Assembly (NCBI GenBank): GCA_019420405.1
Contig: JAHZHF010000072.1
Span: 1 to 11,727 of the forward strand
Reading direction: 5' to 3'
Source of the DNA: Clostridiales bacterium
GTDB lineage: Bacteria > Bacillota > Clostridia > Lachnospirales > Lachnospiraceae
Length of the DNA: 11,727 bases
Shown here: positions 1 through 7,173 of the stretch, one piece after another
Position numbering within the stretch: the first letter of the stretch is position 1
Layout of the letters: every line of letters begins with the position of its first letter
Program-made: the position numbers and the translations under genes
Notes under the pieces: generated by a model
Told to the model about the DNA's origin: nothing
The model's input: only the letters and a program-made list of their open reading frames with translations
The model's database searches: none

Positions 1-36
1 ATCTGCTCTGATTCCGGACGCATTTAACAGAAAATG

Positions 37-48
37 TTAGTGCACTAA
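37..48. promoter_or_regulatory. 12-bp perfect palindrome, possible operator
   Basis: TTAGTGCACTAA is a perfect 12-bp palindrome lying 38 bp upstream of the -35 box of the surface-protein promoter. Its position would suit a binding site for a dimeric regulator. No regulator family is recognised, and a 12-bp palindrome in AT-rich intergenic DNA can occur by chance, so the call is weak. Confidence 0.25.
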
Positions 49-86
49 ATAGCTGTGACGTATTGAACGGGTGTATTTTTTTAAGA

Positions 87-115
87 TTGAAAAACTTACC
101 GGACGGGATTACAAT
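87..115 (+). promoter_or_regulatory. Sigma-A-type promoter of the surface-protein gene
   Basis: The -35 box TTGAAA is at 87-92 and the -10 box TACAAT at 110-115, separated by exactly 17 bp. Each hexamer matches the vegetative consensus at five of six positions. Transcription would start near 122, giving a leader of about 70 nt before the GTG start at 193. No stable hairpin or riboswitch fold was seen in this leader. Confidence 0.75.
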
Positions 116-192
116 AAAGAGGTAACAGTGTAACCCGCCTTTTTCTATTTTTTGAAGAGGGCACATATTTAAGGAAAAGAGAGGAAAAGCAG

Positions 193-3100
193 GTGAAAAG
201 GTATAGAGGTATTATCAGGAAACTCGGCGCCGTGACCCTTGCTCTTGCCATGACGGCTGCGATGGTTCCAGTACAGGTCAGCGCGGAAGAAGCGGCGCCG
301 GCTGAGCAGGATGTACAGCAGGATGAGGAGCAGGAAGTTCAGCAGGGCTCCGCTGGTGTTGAGAATGATGAGGAAACTGAATCTCCGGTGACGCCGGAAA
401 TGGAAGAAGAGACCGCGGACAAGATGCAGGAGACTGTAGAAAGCGAAGCAGTGCAGGGTGAAAATGCTCAGGATGAAAATACTCAGGATGAAAATACTCA
501 GGATGCCGGAGCAAATGTGTTAAGTGAGCCGGAAGGGGAGAACGAGACGTCTGACAGTGACACTTCCGCAAGCTCAGATGTCAACAGGCCGGTGATTGAA
601 GGTTTCACATTGATGCAGCAGGGACAGACGCTGCATGAAGGCGATACTGTAGAGGTGCGTGTGGACACCTACGATGCGGACAGCGGGATTGCAGCGGTTG
701 AGGTCTACATGGAAGAAGGCTATGAGACAGGAACCGAGGGCGCCTGGTTTGAAATGGAGTATAGTGAAGAACTGGACTGCTACGTGGGAACCGTGACTCT
801 GGAACGGGTGGGAACCGGGAAGGTTAATATCCAGTCAATCAGAGTAGTTGATAATAACAGTAATTATACGGAGTATTCTGTGTATGAGGAAAACGGGGCT
901 GAATATAAATACTGGTTTAATACGGAGAATGATGTAAACACAATCGAGCCTATAAGTATTGACTTCCCGTCAGCAGGTGAACTCGTGCCACCCGAGGAGT
1001 TCGGGACATTTGCGCTGACGCTTCCGGAGGAAGAACCGGGCAGTTACTTGCTCCGGATATCCTTTGAGCGTGAGGACGGAGAGACGGACTTTACATATCT
1101 TACCTGGGACAATGAGGAAGAGGCATATCTCAATTACGGACTGTATATGGAGTCCGGCAGCTATACAGTAACATCTGTTACCATCGAACGTATGGGAGAA
1201 GATATAGAGGTAGTGCTCGATGATGAATACAGTTTCACCTATCAGAGGGATGAAACAGAGGTGCCGGAAGATGATACAGAAGCTCCGGTGATCACTTCGG
1301 TCAGCCTGGACAAAAACGGGCAGATTGTCAGAAGCGGAGATGCGGTTAACATCACAGTTAAGGCAGAGGACAATACAGAGCTGGATGAGTACGCTTATGT
1401 TACATTCAGGGCGACGTCAGATATTATAGGTGCCACAGAAAATGTAGCTCTGGCATATTCCGAAGAGCAGCAGGCGTATTCCGGGACTTTTGAGATAACA
1501 GAAGAAACCTATCCGTGCGAATGGTATATTTGGAATATAGAGGTATATGACGCAGCATACAACATGGCGCCCTACGGGGATTTCTTATTAGACTATCCCT
1601 ATTATGTCCAGGTGTATTCGGGAGAGACATTTGTAAATCCGGTATATGATGTGTCCTATGCATTCTACGAGCTTTCTGAGGACGGCGAATGGACGAATTC
1701 ACAAAACATAGAGACGAAGGTAGAACGCCGCCAGACTTTGAAAGAAGCCGGAATAGAGTTCCCGTCAAATACTTCGGATTATGAGGACTTCGTGTTCCAG
1801 GGATGGGTGGACCAAGACGGGATGCCGCTGACAAGCGATGAAGAGATTGTGGGAAGCCGGTATTATTTGGCATATGCATCATATGACCAGGTAAAGTGCA
1901 ATATCCTCTACAGATACTATACGGCTGACGGAGATACGGACTATTTCGAAGTATCGGTGAACATGCCTCAGGGATCAACGTACGGTGAGGTTAAGGAGGC
2001 GGTGTCCGAACAGGAGGTTCCGGAACAGTATCCCGGTATGAAATTCACCGGCTGGAAATGGGTAGGAGACTATGAAGATGATGAAGTGATCGATCCGTTC
2101 GGCAGCTATTTTGTCGCAGATGCGGTTTATGATAAAGCTCCGGCACAGGTTGCGTACAGTTACATAGATAACAGCGGAAACTGGAAGACTGTTACAGAGA
2201 TGTTTATCTTTGACAAGGACGCTACGTATAAGGAACTGAGAACCGCGGCAGCAGAGTATATGCCGGAGGATATGTCGGAGGAATATTCGTTTGCCGGATG
2301 GGAGCCGGATACGGAGATTCCGGATACGGACGAGGTCATTGATGAATATATAGGGAGATCCTACCGGCAGGACGCCAAATATGAGGGCAAAAATGTAATC
2401 CTGATCGATGCGCAGTATTATAATGAAACGGGAGCCGGACAATCCGATGACGGCATCGACTTCACGCTGGTTGTGGATGAAGGAGCAGACGCGCAGGATG
2501 TGATGGATGCATTCGATGAGCTTGAGCTTCCGGCTATGTATGAAGGACTCCGTTTTAAAGGCTGGGATTGGGGATATTTTGAGGGATATACGGAAACTGC
2601 CAATGCAATGACGGTTCGTATATCAGCGGAATATGAGAACTGTATAATCCGGTATCTGCTTGACCCGATCTGCGTGGATCTTGAGAACCAGACAGAGCCT
2701 CTCTATGATTACAATGTGGAGGCGCTCTTCTGCCAGGTGGCGGAAATCGGCGATACAATCACCATACCGGGATCTTTTGAGGGATATGATGATGTGACAT
2801 ACTGGGGAGAACTCCAGGCCGGAGATACATTTACAGTAGATGGAGATGCTAATTTCTTCGGCTATACGCCGGAGATGGCATCCGGTGATCCGGAAGATCC
2901 CGGAACAACACCGGAAGATCCGGACGATCCCGGAACCACGCCGGAGAATCCCGGAACGACTCCCGATGATCCGGCAGCAGAACTTCCGGAGAGCTCTGTG
3001 GACAGCATTGTAAATATGGTTCAGAATGCTGCGGATGGCGAAACGGTCAATGTTCAGATGGGCGCGGCTACAGTAGTTCCCAAAGAAGTGCTGGAAGCAG

Positions 3101-3675
3101 CTCAGGGGAAGGATGTTACGATAGAACTTCAGATGGACGGCTATACCTGGACGATCAACGGAAATGATATTACGGCATCTAACCTTACAGACATTAATCT
3201 TGAAGTGACGCTTAATTCCAACGCGATCCCAAGCAGCACAGTGCAGAAGCTGGCAGGGGATAATCCGGCAGTACAGCTTTCGCTGACGCACAACGGCGAC
3301 TTCGGATTCCGGGCGTCTCTGACGATCAATGTGGGCAGTGAGAACGCAGGAAAGTTCGGAAACCTGTATTACTATGACAGCGACGGCAGGATGGTATTCA
3401 GAAATGCCGGCTCCATCAATACAGACGGCAGCGTAACCTTAAGCTTCAGCCATGCATCAGATTATGTAGTAGTCATTTCTGATAAGAAAATGTCCCAGGC
3501 AGATGTGCCTGCAGATCTCCAGCCTGTGAAAGACAGCGGCAGCAACAGCCAGAACACAGGTAAAGGATCTGTACAGACCGGTGATGTGGCGCCGATCATT
3601 CCGACAGTGATCGTGCTGATTCTGGCAGCGGCAGTGATCGCAGGAGTCATCGTTGTTAAAAAACGCAGAAGATAA
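193..3675 (+). CDS. Large secreted cell-wall-anchored surface protein with Ig-like and InlB-type repeats
   Basis: This 1160-residue protein looks exported and wall-anchored; its ligand is unknown. It starts at GTG 193 with GAGG 8 nt upstream. Residues 1-31 form a signal peptide (KRYRGIIRK, hydrophobic core, cleavage after VSA). Residues 32-130 are Glu/Gln/Asp-rich and disordered-looking. Two bacterial Ig-like segments follow (about 131-235 and 361-475), separated by a beta-rich stretch (253-352). Four repeats carry F-x-G-W at 535-538, 618-621, 700-703 and 788-791, a period of 82-88 residues, typical of InlB B-repeat/Listeria-Bacteroides modules. A Pro/Asp/Thr linker (899-927) leads to a C-terminal module (931-1095) ending in SHASDYVVVIS. 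The tail VQTGD (1127-1131), a hydrophobic helix (about 1134-1155) and KKRRR form a sorting signal lacking the usual LP. An adhesin or mucin/host-contact role is plausible but inferred. It is flanked by its own promoter and terminator. Confidence 0.85.
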   Translation: MKRYRGIIRKLGAVTLALAMTAAMVPVQVSAEEAAPAEQDVQQDEEQEVQQGSAGVENDEETESPVTPEMEEETADKMQETVESEAVQGENAQDENTQDENTQDAGANVLSEPEGENETSDSDTSASSDVNRPVIEGFTLMQQGQTLHEGDTVEVRVDTYDADSGIAAVEVYMEEGYETGTEGAWFEMEYSEELDCYVGTVTLERVGTGKVNIQSIRVVDNNSNYTEYSVYEENGAEYKYWFNTENDVNTIEPISIDFPSAGELVPPEEFGTFALTLPEEEPGSYLLRISFEREDGETDFTYLTWDNEEEAYLNYGLYMESGSYTVTSVTIERMGEDIEVVLDDEYSFTYQRDETEVPEDDTEAPVITSVSLDKNGQIVRSGDAVNITVKAEDNTELDEYAYVTFRATSDIIGATENVALAYSEEQQAYSGTFEITEETYPCEWYIWNIEVYDAAYNMAPYGDFLLDYPYYVQVYSGETFVNPVYDVSYAFYELSEDGEWTNSQNIETKVERRQTLKEAGIEFPSNTSDYEDFVFQGWVDQDGMPLTSDEEIVGSRYYLAYASYDQVKCNILYRYYTADGDTDYFEVSVNMPQGSTYGEVKEAVSEQEVPEQYPGMKFTGWKWVGDYEDDEVIDPFGSYFVADAVYDKAPAQVAYSYIDNSGNWKTVTEMFIFDKDATYKELRTAAAEYMPEDMSEEYSFAGWEPDTEIPDTDEVIDEYIGRSYRQDAKYEGKNVILIDAQYYNETGAGQSDDGIDFTLVVDEGADAQDVMDAFDELELPAMYEGLRFKGWDWGYFEGYTETANAMTVRISAEYENCIIRYLLDPICVDLENQTEPLYDYNVEALFCQVAEIGDTITIPGSFEGYDDVTYWGELQAGDTFTVDGDANFFGYTPEMASGDPEDPGTTPEDPDDPGTTPENPGTTPDDPAAELPESSVDSIVNMVQNAADGETVNVQMGAATVVPKEVLEAAQGKDVTIELQMDGYTWTINGNDITASNLTDINLEVTLNSNAIPSSTVQKLAGDNPAVQLSLTHNGDFGFRASLTINVGSENAGKFGNLYYYDSDGRMVFRNAGSINTDGSVTLSFSHASDYVVVISDKKMSQADVPADLQPVKDSGSNSQNTGKGSVQTGDVAPIIPTVIVLILAAAVIAGVIVVKKRRR
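460..504 (+). repeat. Three tandem 15-bp in-frame repeats
   Basis: GAAAATACTCAGGAT is repeated three times head to tail. The second and third units are identical, and the first differs by a single base (G for A). Each unit encodes ENTQD (ENAQD in the first) within the acidic N-terminal region of the surface protein. Because the unit length is a multiple of three, copy-number changes would preserve the reading frame. Confidence 0.9.
2887..2973 (+). repeat. Degenerate Pro/Asp/Thr-rich linker repeats
   Basis: Residues 899-927 of the surface protein repeat variants of DPEDPGTTP and NPGTTP. The DNA is a degenerate repeat built on GATCCCGGAAC-like units. Such linkers commonly act as wall-spanning spacers between an exposed region and a C-terminal anchor module. 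The repeat is imperfect at the DNA level. Confidence 0.7.
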
Positions 3676-3699
3676 TGAACAGGAAGAAGGAAAAAAGCA

Positions 3700-3735
3700 A
3701 CAGTTCAGCCATCATAGACGAGCGGGCTGAGCTGT
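3700..3735 (+). other. Hairpin downstream of the surface-protein gene
   Basis: ACAGTTCAGCC (3700-3710) pairs with GGCTGAGCTGT (3725-3735) as an 11-bp stem with one U-G wobble and a 14-nt loop. No U-run follows, so it is not a terminator alone. It precedes the strong terminator at 3743 and may be a 3'-end stabilising structure, which is inference. Confidence 0.45.
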
Positions 3736-3742
3736 GACTGGG

Positions 3743-3788
3743 AAGAATCTGTCACACAAATTTTTGTGTGACGGATTCTTTTCTTATT
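3743..3788 (+). terminator. Intrinsic terminator of the surface-protein gene
   Basis: AAGAATCTGTCACACAAA (3743-3760) pairs with TTTGTGTGACGGATTCTT (3763-3780). The result is an 18-bp stem with one internal U-G pair, closed by a very short loop that will open at its A-U end. A T-rich tail follows (TTCTTATTT). This is strong enough to isolate the gene from miaB, whose promoter begins only a few bases later. Confidence 0.9.
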
Positions 3789-3794
3789 TGTGCT

Positions 3795-3823
3795 TTGACA
3801 GATATATATGTGTGTAGTAAAAT
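3795..3823 (+). promoter_or_regulatory. Near-consensus sigma-A promoter of miaB
   Basis: The -35 box TTGACA (3795-3800) is a perfect match, and the -10 box TAAAAT (3818-3823) matches five of six, with a 17-bp spacer. Transcription would start near 3830. The first in-frame ATG of the miaB reading frame (3808) lies inside the spacer, so it cannot be on this transcript. Confidence 0.85.
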
Positions 3824-3900
3824 CCAATAGGAAGTTTTATACCTTATTAAAGGATGGAATGAAAATACACACATGGAATATAATTGGAGACTGCAGTCAA

Positions 3901-5370
3901 ATGAAAGAAGAAAATATCTTACAGAGAATTACACGAGAATACAATACACAGGAAAACTGGGATAATGCTCCGAAAGAGGAACCAGACAGACAACTATATT
4001 TTATAAAGCATTTAGCGAATATAATGAGCCGATACAAGCAGGAAACCGGACGTAACCATTTCTTTCATTTAGAAACCTTCGGGTGTCAGATGAATGCGCG
4101 CGACTCAGAGAAACTGGTGGGAATCCTGGAGCAGATCGGATACATCGAAGAGCCGGATGAGGAAAAGGCGGATTTTGTCATCTATAATACGTGTACGGTG
4201 CGTGAGAATGCAAACCAGCGCGTATACGGCCGTCTCGGACAGCTTGGCAGAATCAAGAAGAAGAATCCGCATATGATGATCGCCCTGTGCGGGTGTATGA
4301 TGCAGGAGCCGGAGGTCGTGGAGAAGTTGAAAAAAAGCTATGGTTTCATCGACTTGATTTTCGGCACGCACAACATCTATAAATTCGCCGAGCTTCTGGC
4401 GACACGGATGGAATCAGGACGTATGGTGATCGATATATGGAAGGATACGGACAAGATTGTGGAAGATCTTCCGAGCGAGAGAAAGTACCCGTTTAAGTCC
4501 GGAGTCAACATCATGTTCGGATGCAATAATTTCTGCAGCTACTGTATCGTCCCCTATGTGCGCGGACGGGAGAGAAGCCGTGACCCGCGGGCCATCATCC
4601 GGGAGATTGAGAGGCTGGTTGCAGACGGTGTTGTGGAAGTAATGCTTCTGGGACAGAACGTCAATTCCTATGGGAAGACACTGGATGAGCCTATGACGTT
4701 CGCACAGCTTCTCACAGAGATTGAGAAGATCGAAGGTCTTGAGAGAATCCGTTTTATGACCTCGCATCCGAAGGATCTCTCTGACGAACTGATCCAAGTG
4801 ATGGGCCAGTCGAAGAAGATTTGCAAACATCTGCATCTCCCGGTTCAATCCGGCAGCACCCGGATTCTGGAGAAGATGAACCGGAGATATACGAAAGAGC
4901 ATTATCTTGAACTGGTGGAGAAGATCCGGAAGGCGGTTCCTGATATCTCTCTGACAACAGATATTATCGTTGGTTTTCCGGGAGAGACGGAAGAAGACTT
5001 TCAGGAAACGCTGGACGTAGTGCGGAAAGTGCGGTATGACAGCGCGTTTACCTTTATCTATTCCAAGAGGACAGGTACTCCGGCGGCGGTGATGGAAGAT
5101 CAGATCCCGGAGGATGTAGTGAAAGACCGTTTCAACAGGCTGCTGGAGGAAGTGCAGAAGATTTCAGCGGAAATGTGCGCCAGACATCAGGGAGAAATCC
5201 AGCCTGTACTTGTGGAGAGTGTGAATGAGCATGACTCAAGTCTGATGACAGGCAGACTAAGCAATAATCTTCTCGTCCATTTTCCGGGAGATGAGTCGAT
5301 GACCGGAAAGATCGTTGATGTGAGCCTGGATGAGAGCAGGGGATTTTACTATTTGGGAAATCAGTTTTAG
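3901..5370 (+). CDS. miaB: tRNA-2-methylthio-N6-dimethylallyladenosine synthase (MiaB)
   Basis: MiaB is a radical-SAM methylthiotransferase that converts i6A37 to ms2i6A37 in tRNAs reading UNN codons, using two [4Fe-4S] clusters. With the start at ATG 3901 it has 489 residues, normal for the family. The N-terminal MTTase domain has its three cluster cysteines in FGCQMNARDSEKL (C62), NTCTVRENA (C98) and CGCMMQEPE (C132). The radical-SAM motif CNNFCSYC supplies C208, C212 and C215. The C-terminal 65 or so residues fit a TRAM RNA-binding domain. The start was chosen because the frame's first ATG (3808) sits inside the promoter. ATG 3901 has GGAG 11 nt upstream. ATG 3859, with AGGA only 4 nt upstream, is the alternative and would add 14 residues unlike the family. 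The gene is monocistronic, with its own promoter and terminator. Confidence 0.96.
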   Translation: MKEENILQRITREYNTQENWDNAPKEEPDRQLYFIKHLANIMSRYKQETGRNHFFHLETFGCQMNARDSEKLVGILEQIGYIEEPDEEKADFVIYNTCTVRENANQRVYGRLGQLGRIKKKNPHMMIALCGCMMQEPEVVEKLKKSYGFIDLIFGTHNIYKFAELLATRMESGRMVIDIWKDTDKIVEDLPSERKYPFKSGVNIMFGCNNFCSYCIVPYVRGRERSRDPRAIIREIERLVADGVVEVMLLGQNVNSYGKTLDEPMTFAQLLTEIEKIEGLERIRFMTSHPKDLSDELIQVMGQSKKICKHLHLPVQSGSTRILEKMNRRYTKEHYLELVEKIRKAVPDISLTTDIIVGFPGETEEDFQETLDVVRKVRYDSAFTFIYSKRTGTPAAVMEDQIPEDVVKDRFNRLLEEVQKISAEMCARHQGEIQPVLVESVNEHDSSLMTGRLSNNLLVHFPGDESMTGKIVDVSLDESRGFYYLGNQF

Positions 5371-5396
5371 AGCTGATTTCCCATTTCTTTTTCTGC
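5354..5396 (+). terminator. Intrinsic terminator overlapping the miaB stop codon
   Basis: TGGGAAATCAG (5354-5364) pairs with CTGATTTCCCA (5373-5383), an 11-bp perfect stem that an extra U-G pair may extend. The loop contains the miaB TAG stop, and the left arm encodes the last residues of MiaB. A T-rich tail (TTTCTTTTTCT) follows. The next gene is therefore expected to need its own promoter. Confidence 0.9.
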
Positions 5397-5406
5397 TATT
5401 TTCAAG

Positions 5407-5434
5407 TCATATTTTTATGGAAGCCTCATATATT
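5407..5434 (+). promoter_or_regulatory. Sigma-E-like promoter of the spoIIIA operon
   Basis: TCATATT (5407-5413) matches the Bacillus sigma-E -35 consensus KMATATW fully. CATATATT (5427-5434) matches the -10 consensus CATACAHT at seven of eight positions. The spacer is 13 bp, slightly short. Transcription would start near 5441, just at the Shine-Dalgarno AGAGGTGG, leaving a leader of about 13 nt before ATG 5454. Known sigma-E control of spoIIIA in the mother cell supports the call. Confidence 0.75.
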
Positions 5435-5453
5435 GTGTAAAGAGGTGGACAAG

Positions 5454-6392
5454 ATGGAAAGAAGGGAACAAAAAAAGCAGATCCTGAATATACTGGCCCG
5501 AGATATACGGCAGCTTCTGTCGCAGGAGGACAGGGAACTTAAGGGCCTGCAGGAGATCAGGCTCAGGACCGGACAGCCGCTCCGGATTCTTAAGGGAAAT
5601 CGGGAGAGGGTTCTGCCGGAAGAGAAAAAACCGCATATTGTCACGAAAGAAGAGATGAGGGAGACAATGGAGTATATCAGCCATTACTCCCTCTATGCAT
5701 ATGAAAATGAATTAAGACAGGGATTCCTGACGATTGAAGGAGGGCACAGAGTAGGCGTGGCAGGAAAAGTGATTATGGAGAGAGAAAGAGTAAAAAATAT
5801 TCAGTACATATCATCCATCAACATCCGTGTATCTCATGAAGTGATCGGGTGTGCGGATAAGATTCTACCGTATATTACAAAGAACAGGCAGGTTTGCCAT
5901 ACACTTATTATCTCTCCGCCATCCTGTGGGAAGACGACGCTGATCCGGGATCTGATCCGGCAGATATCAGACGGGAATGAATATGTGAAAGGGTGCTCTG
6001 TAGGAGTGGTGGATGAGCGTTCTGAGCTGGGCGGCTGCTATCTCGGGATCGCTCAGAACCATCTGGGAACGAGAACTGATATTCTGGACTGCTGTCCGAA
6101 GGCGGAGGGGATGATTATGCTCATCCGTTCCATGGCGCCCCGTGTGATCGCAGTGGATGAGATCGGAACGGCGGAAGATATCCATGCGGTAGAGTACGCC
6201 ATGCAGTGCGGGTGCAAAATGATCGCCAGCGTTCACGGGCTGGATATGGATGAGGCGACAAAGAAACCTGTCCTGGGAGAGCTGATCCGTCGGAGAATGT
6301 TCGAGCGCTATGTGGTTCTGGGAAACGGGGAAAAGCCCGGAGAGATCCGGGGGATCTACGACGGCCGGGGGAGTGTGCTGTGCAGAGGGTGA
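5454..6392 (+). CDS. spoIIIAA: Stage III sporulation protein AA, ATPase of the SpoIIIA channel
   Basis: SpoIIIAA is the cytoplasmic (mother-cell) AAA-type ATPase of the SpoIIIA-SpoIIQ transenvelope channel, related to type II/IV secretion ATPases. The 312 residues compare with 307 in Bacillus subtilis. The Walker A loop is SPPSCGKTT (154-162), with Ser in place of the first Gly. Walker B is VIAVDE (231-236), followed by IGT. ATG 5454 was chosen because AGAGGTGG lies 5-8 nt upstream. An in-frame TTG at 5433 falls inside the predicted -10 box and is rejected. This is the first gene of the operon, and its end overlaps spoIIIAB by 13 nt, which suggests translational coupling. Confidence 0.96.
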   Translation: MERREQKKQILNILARDIRQLLSQEDRELKGLQEIRLRTGQPLRILKGNRERVLPEEKKPHIVTKEEMRETMEYISHYSLYAYENELRQGFLTIEGGHRVGVAGKVIMERERVKNIQYISSINIRVSHEVIGCADKILPYITKNRQVCHTLIISPPSCGKTTLIRDLIRQISDGNEYVKGCSVGVVDERSELGGCYLGIAQNHLGTRTDILDCCPKAEGMIMLIRSMAPRVIAVDEIGTAEDIHAVEYAMQCGCKMIASVHGLDMDEATKKPVLGELIRRRMFERYVVLGNGEKPGEIRGIYDGRGSVLCRG

Positions 6393-6898
6393 TCGGAGCG
6401 GTGCTCATCCTGACCGCGACAGGTGGAGCGGGATATGTGTACGGACAGGAGTTGAAACAATATCTTGAAAAACTGCAGTACTTCCGGTATGTGATGAGTC
6501 TGATCCGGGGTGAGATCGCCTATACTCACGCGCCTCTGCCGGAGATATTTTCCGAGGTGGGGCGGAGAGTGAAGGAACCGTACCGGACGTGGCTTAAAAA
6601 TCTGGCCCGGGAGATGGAGAACCGGGAGGAGTACGGATTTACGCGCGCATGGAACCGATCTGTGGACAGGTACCTGAAAGTCCTGGACTTCAAATATGAG
6701 CACCGGGCGCTGATCAGGGAGCCCGGGGGCTTTCTCGGAAGTCTGGAAGCGGATACGCTGGATCATGCGATGCAGATGTATTTGAACCGTGTGGATCTGG
6801 AAGTGGAGAAGCAAAGAGAGGGGCTTGCGGCCCGAAGAAGGGTGGGCGGCTGTCTGGGGGTGATGAGCGGAATCTTCCTCATCGTCATCCTGCTTTGA
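6380..6898 (+). CDS. spoIIIAB: Stage III sporulation protein AB
   Basis: SpoIIIAB is a mother-cell membrane protein, distantly related to the GspF/PilC platform of type II secretion, and is thought to sit next to the SpoIIIAA ATPase. The 172 residues are close to the 171 in B. subtilis. Hydrophobic segments lie at each end (about 3-20 and 155-172), with a cytoplasmic helical, charged middle that includes the conserved-looking RGEIAYTHAPLPEIF. The GTG start at 6380 is preceded by GGGGGAG with 6-nt spacing. It aligns with the Bacillus N-terminus, which also has four residues between the initiator and the GAV motif. A second in-frame GTG at 6389 is possible but less likely. Confidence 0.93.
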   Translation: MQRVIGAVLILTATGGAGYVYGQELKQYLEKLQYFRYVMSLIRGEIAYTHAPLPEIFSEVGRRVKEPYRTWLKNLAREMENREEYGFTRAWNRSVDRYLKVLDFKYEHRALIREPGGFLGSLEADTLDHAMQMYLNRVDLEVEKQREGLAARRRVGGCLGVMSGIFLIVILL

Positions 6899-6913
6899 GC
6901 ATAGGAGGAATGC

Positions 6914-7108
6914 ATGAATATCAACCTTATCTTTAAGATCGCGGCGGTTGGAATACTCGTATCCATATTGAGCCAGGTGCTGAAACACAGCGGAAGAGAG
7001 GAGCAGGCTTTTCTGGCAAGCCTGGCGGGGCTGATCCTTGTGCTCTCATGGATTCTGCCTTATATTTACGATCTGTTCCTGTCGATCCGCCAGCTCTTCG
7101 CACTCTGA
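6914..7108 (+). CDS. spoIIIAC: Stage III sporulation protein AC
   Basis: SpoIIIAC is a very small (64-residue) integral membrane protein of the SpoIIIA channel; the Bacillus protein has 68 residues. Two hydrophobic segments (about 4-22 and 32-56) flank a short polar loop, LKHSGREEQ, which is characteristic of the family. AGGAGG lies 5 nt upstream of ATG 6914. It follows spoIIIAB by 15 nt. SpoIIIAC and SpoIIIAD are homologous over their membrane parts and are placed in the inner-membrane platform; their exact role is not established. Confidence 0.95.
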   Translation: MNINLIFKIAAVGILVSILSQVLKHSGREEQAFLASLAGLILVLSWILPYIYDLFLSIRQLFAL

Positions 7109-7173
7109 GAATGGAACGGCTGAAGTGAAAAAGGCGGATTTTGGAGAGGGAGAAGTCGGGGAGGGAGAAGAGA

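Noticed and set aside
2887..2973. Possible CRISPR-like or satellite array
   Set aside because: The repeats are short, degenerate and in frame with a Pro/Asp/Thr protein linker; there are no spacers.
1424..3291. Several minus-strand open frames of 60-222 codons opposite the surface-protein gene
   Set aside because: They lie wholly within a well-supported plus-strand gene, have no recognisable domains or ribosome binding sites, and their composition is what the reverse complement of an acidic protein gene gives.
5433..5453. TTG at 5433 as the spoIIIAA start
   Set aside because: It has no ribosome binding site at a suitable distance and overlaps the predicted sigma-E -10 box. ATG 5454 has a good Shine-Dalgarno.
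7141..7173. TTG at 7141 as the spoIIIAD start
   Set aside because: It would add eleven charged residues encoded by the purine-rich ribosome-binding region; ATG 7174 fits the family N-terminus.
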